A DNA stretch of 64,000 bases, taken from assembly GCA_000634415.1 (NCBI GenBank), contig JFNH01000008.1, positions 1-64,000 of the forward strand, read 5' to 3'. This document shows, piece after piece, positions 37,335 through 48,026 of this stretch; positions within the stretch are counted from its first letter, which is position 1; the number at the start of each line of letters is the position of its first letter. The position numbers and the translations under genes were made by a program. The stretch comes from Prochlorococcus sp. scB245a_519A13 (GTDB taxonomy: Bacteria > Cyanobacteriota > Cyanobacteriia > PCC-6307 > Cyanobiaceae). Under the pieces are notes generated by a model. The model saw only the letters and a list, made by a program, of their open reading frames with translations, did no database searches and was not told where the DNA came from.

Positions 37335-40091
37335 TCAGCTAGGTTTGAAAACGATCTCATCTTTTTTGGCAGGGTTAAGTTTAATTGTTATATTTTTTTT
37401 GTTTTTGAAATTATCCTCTAAAAGTTTTGCAGCCAAGGGGTTTTCTATTTGTCTTCTAAGTTCCCTGCTAAGTGGCCTAGCACCATATTCAGGTTCGTAA
37501 GAATCGGTTGCAATTTTATTAATAACTTTTTTGTCTATAGCGATATTTATTTTCTGTTCAAGTAGCAGGTTTTTTAAATCTTCTGTTTGTAATATTATTA
37601 TTTTTTGAAGTTCATCAATAGATAATGGATTAAACTTTACAACTTCGTCAATTCTATTTAAAAATTCAGGTCTAAAGATTGAAGTCAATGTATTGTTAAT
37701 GGAATCATTTAAGGCTTGTTGGTCTTTTTCTAACTTTCCCTCACTTTTAGAAATCTTTTGTGAATACTCCAGTATAGATTTACCAGCTAGGTTGCTTGTC
37801 ATAATGATTACGGTATTTTTGAAGTCTACAGTCCTTCCTTGAGAGTCCGTTAATCTTCCTTCATCTAATACTTGTAAAAGGATATTAAAAACTTCTGAAT
37901 GTGCTTTCTCTATCTCATCAAGAAGTATTACTGAATAGGGTTTACGTCTTACAGCTTCAGTTAATTGACCTCCCTCTTCATAACCAACATAACCTGGAGG
38001 AGCTCCCAAAAGTCTTGCTACGGCATTTTTCTCCATAAATTCACTCATGTCTAATCTTAAAAGTGCGTCTTCTTCATCAAATAAAGCTGTTGCAAGAGAT
38101 TTTGCTAATTCTGTTTTGCCAACACCTGTAGGACCCATAAATAAAAAAGATCCGATAGGTCTTTTAGGACTTTTCATCCCAACGCGAGCTCTTCTAATTG
38201 CAGCAGAAACAGCTTCTATAGCTTTTTCTTGTCCAATAACTTTTTCACTTAATTCTGTTTCTAGATTGACTAATTTCTTACGTTCATTTGAAACTACTTT
38301 AGAAATTGGAATACCTGTAATTTTTGAGACAACATCAGCGATATCATCAGGTTCAACTTGATATTTAAAAGGGAAATTTCTATTTTTCTTCATTTTATTA
38401 AAGTTTTCTTCAACTTTTTGTATGTCATTCTCTATTTCACTTAACTCTTCTTCAAGCTTTACTAAATAATCTAGATCATTTTCAATTTTGCGATTTGATT
38501 TATCCTTAATTTTTTTGGTTAGCTTATCTTCTTCTTTCATTAAAAGAGATAATTCCTCCATTTCTTCACGTAAATTATTCCAATTTCCCAAAAGAACGTT
38601 CAATTTTGCCTCTGATTGTTGTCTATTATTTAATAGTTTTTCTTGAGCTTCGATATTTTCTCCTTGCAAATTATTCAATTTTTCATCAATAGTATTAAGT
38701 TTGTTTTCTTGTTGGAGAATGATTTGAGGCATATTATTAGACTCGATTTTCAACTGTGCAGCTGCTTCATCAATTAAATCTAGTGCACTATCAGGGAGAC
38801 ATTTATCGCTGATGTATCTATCGGCTAATTTTGCAGAATAGTTTACAGCCTCTTCAGAAATTTTTATGCCATGATGTGATTCATATTTCTTTTTGATCCC
38901 TTGTAGTATTTTTGCGCTTAATTCTACTGAAGGTTCATTAACAGCTATCTTTTGAAAGCAATTATTTAATGCCTGATCTTTCTCAATAGTTTCACGAAAT
39001 TTCTCAGGTGTTGTTGTACCGATACATCTAAGTTCTCCTTCAGCTAGTAAAGGTTTTAAGATATTACTGATGTCGGTAGAAGATCTGTCAGAACTTAATA
39101 TTGAGTGAATTTCATCAATAAATAGAATCATTCCTTGGTTTGGATTATTTAGTTCCTGCATTATTAAGCTTAGTCTTTCCTCTAGTTGACCTCTAAATTT
39201 GGTCCCAGAAACTAATGCACCTAAGTCAAGTGAAATAATTTTTAAGTCCTTTAAAGTATCAGGAACTTTTTTGTCTACAATTAATTGAGCAAGTAATTTT
39301 GCAATTGAGGTTTTACCAACTCCAGGATTGCCAATAAGTATGGGGTTATTTTTGTTTCTTCTGCAGAGTACCCTCATTAAATTATTGATCTCATTTTCTC
39401 TACCTAAAACGGGATCCAGTAAGCCTTTTTTAGCTGATTCTGTTAAATCTTTTCCATAAATTGAAAGAGCATTTTCATCTTTTCCAACTTGTTGTTTGGT
39501 TTCAATTTGAAGTTCACTTTTCGGTAATGGAACAATAGCTTTTTTTGATTTTTCTTCTTTAACTAAAGTTTCTTTGCCTGATTCAAAATTAGATTGATCA
39601 TTTATTTTAATTACATTCCGATAATTAAAAGAATTTTTTGATTGATTAATATTTGGGTAAAATTTTAATTCTTCCTCTAATTTTTCCATTGAAAGGTTTC
39701 CTTCTTCAAAAACATAATTTCCAATTCTTAAATCTCTTCCAAGAGCGATTAGTAAATGAGGGATTTCTATTAATCTCGATCCCCATTGAGTTTTAATCTG
39801 ATTCGCGTTATCTAGTAAAATTTCTAAATCTTCTCCGATAGTAAAAATATCTGACTCATTTGTTGGTGTCTCTTCTAAAAAATCTTCTGTTATGTCTAAA
39901 ACTATATCTTGGTCGATTGATAATTTTTCAATGAAAGCAAAGAATTCACTTGATGAGAACAATGTATGAATTATGTGTTCAATATTAAATTCGCTATGAT
40001 CCCATTTTTTTGCGGTTTCTTCCCCTAATAAAAGAAGGTTCCAACTGATATCGCTAAATAGTTCAGGACTGGACGTAAGGGTTTCTTTCAT
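37335..40091 (-). CDS. clpB2: Clp/Hsp100 AAA+ disaggregase, ClpB2 type
   Basis: Two-ring AAA+ unfoldase, 918 residues. N-domain about 1-145, AAA1 with Walker A GNPGVGKT (254-261) and Walker B ILFIDE (322-327), a long coiled-coil middle domain (about 450-575) as in ClpB rather than the short one of ClpC, and AAA2 with GPTGVGKT (653-660), GYVGYEEGG pore loop and FRPEFLNRIDE. The AAA1 segment where ClpB normally has ALERRFQ reads ALNNCFQ (374-380), so both arginine fingers are missing. I assign the ClpB2 paralogue because of this divergence and the atypical N-domain, not from a computed tree. It precedes secE. Confidence 0.85.
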   Translation of the reverse strand: MKETLTSSPELFSDISWNLLLLGEETAKKWDHSEFNIEHIIHTLFSSSEFFAFIEKLSIDQDIVLDITEDFLEETPTNESDIFTIGEDLEILLDNANQIKTQWGSRLIEIPHLLIALGRDLRIGNYVFEEGNLSMEKLEEELKFYPNINQSKNSFNYRNVIKINDQSNFESGKETLVKEEKSKKAIVPLPKSELQIETKQQVGKDENALSIYGKDLTESAKKGLLDPVLGRENEINNLMRVLCRRNKNNPILIGNPGVGKTSIAKLLAQLIVDKKVPDTLKDLKIISLDLGALVSGTKFRGQLEERLSLIMQELNNPNQGMILFIDEIHSILSSDRSSTDISNILKPLLAEGELRCIGTTTPEKFRETIEKDQALNNCFQKIAVNEPSVELSAKILQGIKKKYESHHGIKISEEAVNYSAKLADRYISDKCLPDSALDLIDEAAAQLKIESNNMPQIILQQENKLNTIDEKLNNLQGENIEAQEKLLNNRQQSEAKLNVLLGNWNNLREEMEELSLLMKEEDKLTKKIKDKSNRKIENDLDYLVKLEEELSEIENDIQKVEENFNKMKKNRNFPFKYQVEPDDIADVVSKITGIPISKVVSNERKKLVNLETELSEKVIGQEKAIEAVSAAIRRARVGMKSPKRPIGSFLFMGPTGVGKTELAKSLATALFDEEDALLRLDMSEFMEKNAVARLLGAPPGYVGYEEGGQLTEAVRRKPYSVILLDEIEKAHSEVFNILLQVLDEGRLTDSQGRTVDFKNTVIIMTSNLAGKSILEYSQKISKSEGKLEKDQQALNDSINNTLTSIFRPEFLNRIDEVVKFNPLSIDELQKIIILQTEDLKNLLLEQKINIAIDKKVINKIATDSYEPEYGARPLSRELRRQIENPLAAKLLEDNFKNKKNITIKLNPAKKDEIVFKPS

Positions 40092-41645
<1,554 letters not shown>

Positions 41646-41651
41646 TTTTTT

Positions 41652-43319
41652 TTAGCGCTTAAGTTTTTCTAAACGTGAGCCCTTTCTCATACTTAATTGG
41701 CATTTTATCCAATCAATACTTATTGGTAGTGCAAAAAAAAGTGGCAATAATGCAAAATTATTTTGTTTATTGGTTACAAGTAAAGCAGATGCAATTGATA
41801 AGCTTCCTATAAGAATTGAATGGCCTAAAGTTTTTTGAGCAGTAAACATTTTTTTGAATTGCCTGTCAGACTCTCCCATTCTTATTTGCAATTGCAAATC
41901 TCCCTGCTCTAATCTTTCTAAAGATTCATCTATTCTTTTGGGAATACCAACAGCTTTCGAACCTAGTTCACCTACTTGCCTTCCAAATTGGTTAATTAAA
42001 TCGTTAGGAGATTGATTATTTGAAGTCATAAGTTCTATTAAATAAGGCTTGGTAACTGATACAAGGTTAAACCCTGGATCGAGCATTCTGCCAACTCCTT
42101 CAAAAGTTGATAAAGCTCTCATCACAAAGATTAAATCTACTGGCAGTTGAAATGGTGTTTCATAAACAAGTTCATATAAATCTCCAGATAATTTTTCAAT
42201 AATATTTGGACTAAATGGCGGAGTTAAGGCTTCTTTAAGCATTAATCTGACTAATCTTCTCACTGGTCCTACATCAATATCTCTTGAAATGAGCCCAGCT
42301 TGTTGTAATTGACTTACAAGTGATGAGGCGTCTCTCAGAGCAGCAGCCTTAACCATCCCACCTAATCTTGTTTGAAGATTATTTGAGATATTGCCCATCA
42401 TCCCAAAATCATAAAAAATTAATTTACCTTCATTTGAAACTGCTAAATTTCCTGGATGAGGGTCTGCATGAAAAAAACCGTAATTTACTAATTGTTTTAA
42501 ATAGCTGATTGCACCAATTTCTGCAATTTTAGGCAAATCAATTTCTTGTGATTGTAATTTTTCTAAATCGCTTATTTTTGTGCCTTCTAGATAACTTAAA
42601 CACAGTACTTTTTCACTACTCATATCCCAAATTACTTCAGGGACTTCAACATTTTCATCATCAAGAAATTGTTGTCTAAATCTTGCTGCATATTGTGCTT
42701 CACAATTAAAATCAAGCTCTTTCATGAGAACTTTCCTACACTCTCTAGCAATTTCAACCCAGTTTCTACCTCGACTCCAATTCTTGTTTTTCTGCAACAA
42801 TCCTGCTATTTGCTGCATTATTCCCAAATCGATAGTAAATAATTCTTTTAAATTGGGTCTTTGAACTTTAAATACTACTTTCTCATCATTTTTTAAAGTC
42901 GCTCTATGAACCTGAGCTAGTGATGCTGATCCAACCGGATCACATATTATTTGATCTATTTCATTAAACTTAGACCCTAGTTCATCTCTTATAGTTTCTT
43001 CAACTTGCGCAAATGAAAAATTAGGAACTTGATCCTGCAATTTAGACAATTCCTGTATCCAGGTATTAGGAATCAGATCAGGTCTCGCTGATAATAATTG
43101 TCCAATTTTAATAAATGCTGAACCAAGCTTTATTAATTGATTAGTAAACCACCTAGCTCTTTTAATTTGGACCCTACTTTTTTCATTGCTATTAGTTTGG
43201 AAAATTTTAAATCTAATATTATCTATCCACAAAATTGTTAATAGCGAAATCAGAGTTATCCAAATAAGAAAGGCCCTCTTCAATTTTTTTAAACGATAAT
43301 GAAAAATGTGATAACTCAT
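41652..43319 (-). CDS. ABC1/UbiB-family atypical kinase-like protein
   Basis: Member of the ABC1/ADCK/UbiB family, tied in plants and bacteria to isoprenoid quinone metabolism. Characteristic motifs are the KxGQ signature (FIKIGQLLSARPDL), GSASLAQVHRA (ATP loop), HADPHPGNLAV and FYDFGMMG (the DFG-like metal motif). One or two hydrophobic stretches are near the N-terminus and one near residue 505. Length 555. Precise substrate is unknown. It overlaps the preceding coiled-coil gene by 4 bases and is probably translated with it. Confidence 0.88.
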   Translation of the reverse strand: MSYHIFHYRLKKLKRAFLIWITLISLLTILWIDNIRFKIFQTNSNEKSRVQIKRARWFTNQLIKLGSAFIKIGQLLSARPDLIPNTWIQELSKLQDQVPNFSFAQVEETIRDELGSKFNEIDQIICDPVGSASLAQVHRATLKNDEKVVFKVQRPNLKELFTIDLGIMQQIAGLLQKNKNWSRGRNWVEIARECRKVLMKELDFNCEAQYAARFRQQFLDDENVEVPEVIWDMSSEKVLCLSYLEGTKISDLEKLQSQEIDLPKIAEIGAISYLKQLVNYGFFHADPHPGNLAVSNEGKLIFYDFGMMGNISNNLQTRLGGMVKAAALRDASSLVSQLQQAGLISRDIDVGPVRRLVRLMLKEALTPPFSPNIIEKLSGDLYELVYETPFQLPVDLIFVMRALSTFEGVGRMLDPGFNLVSVTKPYLIELMTSNNQSPNDLINQFGRQVGELGSKAVGIPKRIDESLERLEQGDLQLQIRMGESDRQFKKMFTAQKTLGHSILIGSLSIASALLVTNKQNNFALLPLFFALPISIDWIKCQLSMRKGSRLEKLKR

Positions 43320-43633
43320 TTAATTTGATTATTTATGGATTTATTAAGGAGATCAATTTGCTCATTGATACCTTCAATTTCATTTAAAGCTTTTTTTATT
43401 TTGGAATCTTGATAAGTATTTGAGGACTCATTTTCTTGAATATTTTCCGCTTTTTCCATTCTTGAGGCTTCTTCGATTATGGATTCTTTAAAACTATCAA
43501 ATTCTTTTTTGAGAATTTCTGGAGCATCCTGAGCAATATTTGTTGCTTCTTCAATTTTTTCAACTAATATCTCGTTAAATTTTTCGGTTACTTTCTTAAT
43601 GGCAGCTTTTAAAAGGTATTCAGAGTTGGTCAT
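43316..43633 (-). CDS. Small coiled-coil hypothetical protein
   Basis: A 105-residue acidic, helix-rich protein with extended heptad-like patterns (KKEFDSFKESIIEEASRMEK, KIKKALNEIEGINEQIDLLN). No recognised domain. Its stop overlaps the start of the ABC1-family gene by 4 bases, which suggests translational coupling and a possible functional link, but that is inference. Confidence 0.6.
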   Translation of the reverse strand: MTNSEYLLKAAIKKVTEKFNEILVEKIEEATNIAQDAPEILKKEFDSFKESIIEEASRMEKAENIQENESSNTYQDSKIKKALNEIEGINEQIDLLNKSINNQIK

Positions 43634-43887
43634 AAAAAATATATTGTTTCTTCGGCAATTGTTTTTTCGATATGAACTAATAATAGATCAATACAGAACA
43701 TTTCACGTAACTGATCATTTTGATAATTAATTTTTTATGTTTTTCCTATGTAAGTTTGTTTCTATATTATGCTTTTTTCTCTTTTTTCTTTTAACTTATA
43801 TTTATAAACATGGTTAGGTATTTACTTTAAAGATTTCTTCTAACCAAGAGCTCATCTAATTAACTACCAAAAAGGAGTTTTATTAAA

Positions 43888-44844
43888 TTGGAAATCATTG
43901 AGTCAGATGTAGTTATTATCGGAGGAGGTCCGGCCGGATGTACTTGCGCACTTTATACATCTCGTTCAAACTTAAAGACAGTAATTTTAGATAAAAATCC
44001 ATCTGTTGGAGCCTTAGCAATAACCCATCAAATAGCTAATTATCCAGGTGTTCCGGTTGATATAAGTGGGGAGAAATTACTTACTCTAATGAGAGAACAG
44101 GCTGTGCAATATGGTACAGACTATAGAAGAGCACAAGTGTTTGGAATAGACGCTAGTGGAGAATGGAAAATGGTTTATACACCTGAAGGTACTTTCAAAG
44201 CTAAGGCACTTGTACTTGCAAGTGGTGCAATGGGTAGGCCTGCATCATTTAAGGGCGAAGCGGATTTTCTTGGCAAAGGAGTAAGTTATTGTGCTACATG
44301 TGATGGGGCTTTTTATAAAAATAGAGAAGTTGCCGTTGTTGGAGTGAACAAGGAGGCAATTGAAGAGGCAACTGTCCTAACTAAATTTGCATCAACTGTA
44401 CATTGGATTACATCAAGTGATCCTAAATCAGATAATGAAGAAGCTATGGAATTGATGGATAATTCAAATATAAAACATTGGAGTAGAACAAGATTATTGG
44501 AAATATTGGGTGATGAAATGGGTGTTAATGGGGTTGTTGTAAAAAATAAGCAAGAAGAAAATCCCATCAATTTAAATTTAGATGGAGTCTTTGTCTATAT
44601 GAGTGGTTCAAAGCCTATTACTGATTTTTTAGGTGATCAAATTGCTTTAAAAGAAGACGGAGGAGTAATTGTGGATGACTTTATGTCTACAAACTCTGAT
44701 GGAGTATGGGCTATTGGAGATATAAGAAATACACCATTTAAGCAAGCAGTCGTTGCGGCTTCTGATGGATGTATTGCTGCGATGTCAATTGATAGATATT
44801 TAAATAGTAGAAAAAATATAAGAGTAGATTGGATTCATTCTTAA
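43888..44844 (+). CDS. Thioredoxin-reductase-like flavoprotein, DDOR type
   Basis: A 318-residue TrxB-fold protein with FAD motif VIIGGGPAGCTC (9-20) and active-site disulfide C135-A-T-C138. The second Rossmann motif, where NADPH-dependent enzymes have GGGDSAxEE plus HRRxxxR, reads VGVNKEAIEE (151-160) with no HRR. Loss of the NADPH motif while keeping CxxC matches the diflavin-linked disulfide oxidoreductase (DDOR) group known only in oxygenic phototrophs, where a second FAD sits in that site. Start is TTG at 43888, supported by the AAGGAG upstream and by family length. Partner is unknown. Confidence 0.8.
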   Translation: MEIIESDVVIIGGGPAGCTCALYTSRSNLKTVILDKNPSVGALAITHQIANYPGVPVDISGEKLLTLMREQAVQYGTDYRRAQVFGIDASGEWKMVYTPEGTFKAKALVLASGAMGRPASFKGEADFLGKGVSYCATCDGAFYKNREVAVVGVNKEAIEEATVLTKFASTVHWITSSDPKSDNEEAMELMDNSNIKHWSRTRLLEILGDEMGVNGVVVKNKQEENPINLNLDGVFVYMSGSKPITDFLGDQIALKEDGGVIVDDFMSTNSDGVWAIGDIRNTPFKQAVVAASDGCIAAMSIDRYLNSRKNIRVDWIHS

Positions 44845-44862
44845 AAATATTTCTGCTTTAAC

Positions 44863-45144
44863 TTAAAGAGGTGTTGCTTCAGAAATATAAGCTACTCCTC
44901 CGTAGTAGCTTAAATCATCCCTGATGTTATCTCTCATTTTATCTATTAATTCTTGCTCACAAAAAACAATTACATGAGCATTTGCCCCTAATCCTGTAAA
45001 TTCCATATCTTCAGTAACAACTCTTTCAGGGCCTCTTCCTGTAGCGTGTTTCATAACGGTATATCCAGGAACATTAGCTTTTTCTAATGTTTTAATGATT
45101 GCATCTAGTTCTCTTTCACTAAATATCAAGTCTAATCTTTTCAT
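44863..45144 (-). CDS. sbtB: PII-like bicarbonate-transport regulator SbtB
   Basis: A 93-residue PII-superfamily protein. It keeps a ferredoxin-like core with GYTVMKHATGRGP (start of the T-loop), AHVIVF and GGVAYISEA. The gene follows sbtA by 2 bases, matching the sbtA-sbtB pair of other cyanobacteria, where SbtB binds SbtA in response to adenine nucleotides. The C-terminal CGPxGC-type loop found in Synechocystis SbtB is absent: the protein ends at EATPL. Assignment is by context and fold similarity. Confidence 0.8.
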   Translation of the reverse strand: MKRLDLIFSERELDAIIKTLEKANVPGYTVMKHATGRGPERVVTEDMEFTGLGANAHVIVFCEQELIDKMRDNIRDDLSYYGGVAYISEATPL

Positions 45145-45146
45145 TT

Positions 45147-46145
45147 TTATAGAGGGGAAAGTGGGATAATGGTATTTACTAAACTCATATATATGGGAAT
45201 GCCAAGAACTATATTGAATGGGAAAGTTAGCCCTAGTGTAGTTGAAATATAATAACTAGATTTAGCCTCTGGAACAGTCATCCTCATCGCTGCAGGAACT
45301 GCTAAATAAGAGGCGCTTGCACATAAAACCACAAATAAAAGTGCGTTGCCAGGTTCTAAAGATAAAAATCTTGCAACGAAAACACCAATAAATGCATTAA
45401 ATAGAGGCATGAAAATGGCAAAGCCAATCAAGAACGAACCCGCATTCTTCAATCTTGGTAATCTTTGAGCAGCGACTATTCCCATATCTAGTAAGAAGAA
45501 GCATTCTGCTCCATAGAATAATTGTCCAGTAAAAGGCTCCATTTTTTCAATTCCTGAGGGATTACTGGAAGCAGTCAGAAATCCCACAATTAAGCTTGAA
45601 AGTAATAAATAAACTGATCCATTTAAAAGTGATTCGTGTAATATTGCACTTAGATGCATTTTTCTTGATTTTGGTCTATTTTTTGGAGCTGCAAACTTCA
45701 CAAGTAATAATCCAACAATGATTGCAGGAGATTCCATTAAAGCTAAGGCGCCAACCATAAACCCATCAAAAGCTATTTTTTGACTTTCTAAAAAACTTTC
45801 TGCGGAAATAAATGTAACAGCACTGATTGAACCGTATGCTGCTGCTATTGCGGCTGAATTAAAGACATCAAACTTAAATCTTAAAATTAAAAATCCAATC
45901 AGAGGGATTACTAGTGACATCAGTATTGCAGCGCTTAAAGTAGGCAAAACTTGATTTGTTAACCCGCTTTTCTGTATCTCTATACCTCCTTTGAACCCAA
46001 TAGCTAGGAGCAGATATAAGGAGAAAAGTTTAGGTAAGGGAGCTGGTATTTCTAAATCAGATTTAAAAAGTACTGATGTTGCTCCAATCAAAAAGAAAAG
46101 AACTGGCGGGGCTAATACATTTTGCAGAATTGGATTTATTTCCAT
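45147..46145 (-). CDS. sbtA: Sodium-dependent bicarbonate transporter SbtA
   Basis: Ten-helix membrane protein of the SbtA family, taking up bicarbonate with sodium for the CO2-concentrating mechanism. Characteristic segments are NVLAPPVLFFLIGA, YLLLAIGFKGG, ESPAIIVGLLL and CASASYLAVPAAMRMTVPEA. The 332-residue length is shorter than freshwater SbtA (about 370), mostly from the central hydrophilic loop. It is in an operon with bicA (3 bases upstream) and sbtB. Confidence 0.9.
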   Translation of the reverse strand: MEINPILQNVLAPPVLFFLIGATSVLFKSDLEIPAPLPKLFSLYLLLAIGFKGGIEIQKSGLTNQVLPTLSAAILMSLVIPLIGFLILRFKFDVFNSAAIAAAYGSISAVTFISAESFLESQKIAFDGFMVGALALMESPAIIVGLLLVKFAAPKNRPKSRKMHLSAILHESLLNGSVYLLLSSLIVGFLTASSNPSGIEKMEPFTGQLFYGAECFFLLDMGIVAAQRLPRLKNAGSFLIGFAIFMPLFNAFIGVFVARFLSLEPGNALLFVVLCASASYLAVPAAMRMTVPEAKSSYYISTTLGLTFPFNIVLGIPIYMSLVNTIIPLSPL

Positions 46146-46148
46146 AAA

Positions 46149-47804
46149 TTATGAAGCTATTTCACTTAGAGCAGTTTCTAAAGCTTCTTTTCTTGTTTCA
46201 ATAATGCCTTCAACTCCAAACTTAGCTAATCTATCCTTCACTTTTTCATTTGCACCAGCAACAAATGCTTTTCTGGAATTATTTTTTGCTTCTTGCATCA
46301 TATCCTCTATTGCAAGAGTCGCCGTGACTCCAAGTCTTGGTACATCAGTGATATCTAATATCAAAACCTTGTAGTTTCTTACAAGCATCATTCTTTCAGA
46401 TATTCCTTTAGCTGCTCCAAAACTAAGTGGTCCCTTTAGTCTAAACAACATTACTTCTCCTGAACATCTATCCAGAAGTGCTTTTTCATCATCAGGCAAT
46501 GCATTTTTTGCTTGATCATCATTTGATACAGGATTATCCTCATCCATACCTTCTAGTTGAGTTTCGGTTATTGAATCAATGGTGAGCATATTTGCTATGA
46601 ATACACCGACTAAAACAGCCCAAATTAAATCCCAAAAAACAGTCATTAAAAGTACGCCGTACATTACTACTGATGTTTTTAAAGATAATTTGTGAGCCCT
46701 CCGCAAGAATCCCCAATCAATAATATCTAGGCCTACTTTTATAAGAATTCCTGCTAGCAATGCAGTTGGTATTTGCTCAGCTAAAGGTCCAGCACCAACT
46801 AAAACTATCAACAATACAACTGAGTGAACCATACCGGAAATGGGAGTTGATCCTCCAGATTTAACATTTATAACTGTTCTCATGGTTGCTCCTGCTCCAG
46901 GTAAACCTGAAAACAGACCTGCTACAGCATTCCCTATCCCTTGACCAATAAGTTCTCTATCAGAATTATGTTTTGTTTGAGAGATATTATCTGCAACTAG
47001 AGATGTCAGTAAGGAGTCAATAGCTCCAAGTACTGCTAGGACTAATCCTGCCTTGAAAATGATTGGGAAATATTGATTGAAACTTGGGAAATTTAAAGAT
47101 GGAACTCCCCTCGGAATTTCTCCAATTCTATCAATAGCTCCGTCTCCAAAAATTAAAATTGATATTGGAGTTACTATCAATAAGGCCAATAGAGGAGAAG
47201 GAACCCATTGACTTATTTTTCTAGGAGTTAGAAATACTATACCTAGAGTCATTATTGCCACTCCAATAGCAGCACCATTTGGCTGGAAATTTGAAAATAC
47301 AGTAGATAAAGATTCGACTACCCCACCACGAGTGCTAATACCTAGTAATGGTCCAATCTGAAGTGCAATGATTATTACTCCAATACCAGACATAAATCCT
47401 GACACAACAGAATATGGAACTAAAGTGATGTATTTTCCTAGTTTTAGAATCCCAAATAATATTTGGAGTAAGCCGCCAATTACTACCGCTGCCATCACTA
47501 AAGGTAAAATTTGTCCTGCAGAGAGATCTCTTGGAACCCCCACTGCTGCTAAGCCTGCTACTACTCCAGCAACAGTTACACTCATGGGACCGGTAGGTCC
47601 ACTAACCTGAGCAGGTGTTCCTCCGAACAATGCGGCTAAAAAACCAACTACTACTGCCCCATATAGTCCATAAATTGCTCCGCCAGGTCCTAACGCAGCA
47701 TTACCAAAAGCAAGAGCGAGAGGTAAAGCCACCACTGCGGCTGTTATCCCTCCTAGAATATCTCCTCTTACATTCTTTAGATGAAATCCATTAATTATTT
47801 TCAA
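46149..47804 (-). CDS. bicA: SulP-family bicarbonate transporter (BicA-like)
   Basis: SLC26/SulP protein: about 430 residues of transmembrane helices (GGITAAVVALPLALAFG, then VSGPTGPMSVTVAG) followed by a cytosolic STAS domain (about residues 440-550). Marine BicA is a sodium-dependent bicarbonate importer. The neighbouring sbtA-sbtB pair supports bicarbonate over sulfate. Start is TTG at 47804 with a strong AAGGAGAGGATCT upstream. First gene of the operon. Confidence 0.85.
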   Translation of the reverse strand: MKIINGFHLKNVRGDILGGITAAVVALPLALAFGNAALGPGGAIYGLYGAVVVGFLAALFGGTPAQVSGPTGPMSVTVAGVVAGLAAVGVPRDLSAGQILPLVMAAVVIGGLLQILFGILKLGKYITLVPYSVVSGFMSGIGVIIIALQIGPLLGISTRGGVVESLSTVFSNFQPNGAAIGVAIMTLGIVFLTPRKISQWVPSPLLALLIVTPISILIFGDGAIDRIGEIPRGVPSLNFPSFNQYFPIIFKAGLVLAVLGAIDSLLTSLVADNISQTKHNSDRELIGQGIGNAVAGLFSGLPGAGATMRTVINVKSGGSTPISGMVHSVVLLIVLVGAGPLAEQIPTALLAGILIKVGLDIIDWGFLRRAHKLSLKTSVVMYGVLLMTVFWDLIWAVLVGVFIANMLTIDSITETQLEGMDEDNPVSNDDQAKNALPDDEKALLDRCSGEVMLFRLKGPLSFGAAKGISERMMLVRNYKVLILDITDVPRLGVTATLAIEDMMQEAKNNSRKAFVAGANEKVKDRLAKFGVEGIIETRKEALETALSEIAS

Positions 47805-48026
47805 AGATCCTCTCCTTAAAATAAATACTTAACTAAAAGATATTATCTCTTTATGACGTAAATTTGTGAAAAATGAAGTTTGTGCAAAATATTTTTGTAA
47901 CTTTTTTTGCTTTTTTTAAATAAATTTTAGTTACTTTTCCTGAACAAAAGTAGTCTCTGATTGATTTATGTGCGAGGCAAGCGATTAATGTATTAGATAA
48001 ATATTTTTCAATTTAATAATATTCAA
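47805..48026. other. Divergent spacer between bicA and hemB
   Basis: A 222-base AT-rich spacer carrying the strong ribosome binding site of bicA (AAGGAG, minus strand, about 47811-47817) and presumably both promoters. I checked it for GTA-N8-TAC (NtcA-like) sites and found none convincing, and no terminator hairpin. Confidence 0.5.

Noticed and set aside
43737-43817. A 26-codon hydrophobic open frame (MFFLCKFVSILCFF at the start)
   Set aside because: It comes from a T-rich tract, where Phe/Leu-rich frames arise by chance. No clear ribosome site and no match to known small photosystem or cytochrome subunits.
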